A DNA stretch of 47,857 bases from Bacillota bacterium (GTDB taxonomy: Bacteria; Bacillota_E; JAJZYS01; JAJYTV01). Below the pieces are notes generated by a model. That model made no database searches. It was not told where the DNA came from and saw only the letters and a list, made by a program, of their open reading frames with translations. This document shows positions 47,555 through 47,857 of the stretch, piece after piece. Location of the stretch: assembly GCA_021845645.1 (NCBI GenBank), contig JAJZVM010000025.1:1-47857 (forward strand), in the 5' to 3' direction. Within the stretch, counting starts at the first letter, position 1, and each line of letters begins with the position of its first letter. The position numbers were made by a program, and so were the translations under genes.

Positions 47555-47857
47555 CTAGCTCGCCGCCTGCTGGGCGCTCGCCTGCCGGCGCTCGAGTTCG
47601 AGGATCACCTTGTTCGCCTCGTCGGTGGTCATCTCCGCCGGCGAGTTGTACGACGTACCCAGGATCTTGTTGGCCTCCTTGGCCAGGCCGTTCAGGTCCA
47701 ACTGCAGGTTCTGGGCGAGATCCCACATGGCGCGGCGCTGGTCGTTCGTGATCGTACCGCTCGCCGTGCTCTGCGCCGCCGCCGGAGCGGGCGTGCTCGG
47801 CTTGGGCGCTGAACCCGACGGTGCGCTCGGCTGAGGCGTGGGGGCGGCGGGCTTTCC
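47555..47857 (-). CDS. C-terminal end of a probable phage recombination/ssDNA-annealing protein (partial)
   Basis: 100 codons plus stop, open at the window edge, 5' end missing. A Pro/Ser/Ala-rich linker (PTPQPSAPSGSAPKPSTPAP) leads to a helical tail, ITNDQRRAMWDLAQNLQLD and LAKEANKILG, ending ELERRQASAQQAAS. Linker plus a short C-terminal helical domain of this kind is frequent in Erf/RecT-type phage annealing proteins and would fit the nuclease next door, but the decisive N-terminal domain is outside the window. Confidence 0.5.
   Translation of the reverse strand, partial: GKPAAPTPQPSAPSGSAPKPSTPAPAAAQSTASGTITNDQRRAMWDLAQNLQLDLNGLAKEANKILGTSYNSPAEMTTDEANKVILELERRQASAQQAAS

Overview
The window looks like chromosome of a high-GC, endospore-forming Bacillota. 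Three sequence features point there: the 3' half of the mother-cell sporulation sigma factor gene sigK lying beside a large serine recombinase (a 'skin'-type arrangement), a Lin0512-family protein and a secreted 3D-domain protein, and strong GGAGG ribosome binding sites with frequent GTG/TTG starts. Genus cannot be fixed from sequence reading alone.

Region 1 (1-13.5 kb) is ordinary metabolism: an ABC-2 exporter with a GNAT acetyltransferase, a PolB-like exonuclease, a PucR regulator ahead of a class III aminotransferase and a CoA-acylating semialdehyde dehydrogenase (beta-alanine/GABA-type catabolism), a PhzF-like isomerase, the 3D protein, the Lin0512 protein, an orphan pair of Dpp-type permeases, and a heavily frameshifted phosphotransferase (APH-like) pseudogene.

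Region 2 (13.5-25.1 kb) is a cobalamin block. A riboswitch plus terminator precedes cobO-cobU-cobQ-cobD-cobS-threonine-phosphate decarboxylase-NCS1 transporter on the minus strand. Divergent from it are cobC-cbiA and an AIR-synthase-like gene that is a candidate alpha-ribazole kinase. A second cobalamin riboswitch precedes a BtuF-like lipoprotein. No cobT is present in the window. This makes lower-ligand salvage through alpha-ribazole, with the NCS1 protein as a possible importer, an attractive hypothesis.

Region 3 (26.3-43.2 kb) is an accessory island. It holds furA-katG, an AbrB-like protein, a methyltransferase, a GH113-like secreted hydrolase, a UvrA-like double ABC ATPase, a truncated MFS gene, DUF1801 and VOC proteins, a frameshifted MalT-type LuxR regulator and a MntA-HepT toxin-antitoxin pair. 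It is punctuated by three copies of the sigK 3' end: fragment A at 26.5-26.7 kb, fragment B at 33.6-33.8 kb and the intact tail C at 42.9-43.2 kb. A and C both end at the same codon, and both carry the same attachment-arm motif at the same 7-base spacing.

Region 4 (43.2-47.9 kb, continuing past the right edge) is the body of the sigK-interrupting element: serine recombinase, several small genes, a PD-(D/E)XK nuclease, an S24-like protein, a SWIM zinc-finger protein and the tail of a probable recombination protein. All are on the minus strand and tightly packed, as in a prophage early region. The most interesting reading is that sigK has been hit repeatedly by related recombinase elements, leaving displaced sigK tails that frame the cargo island.
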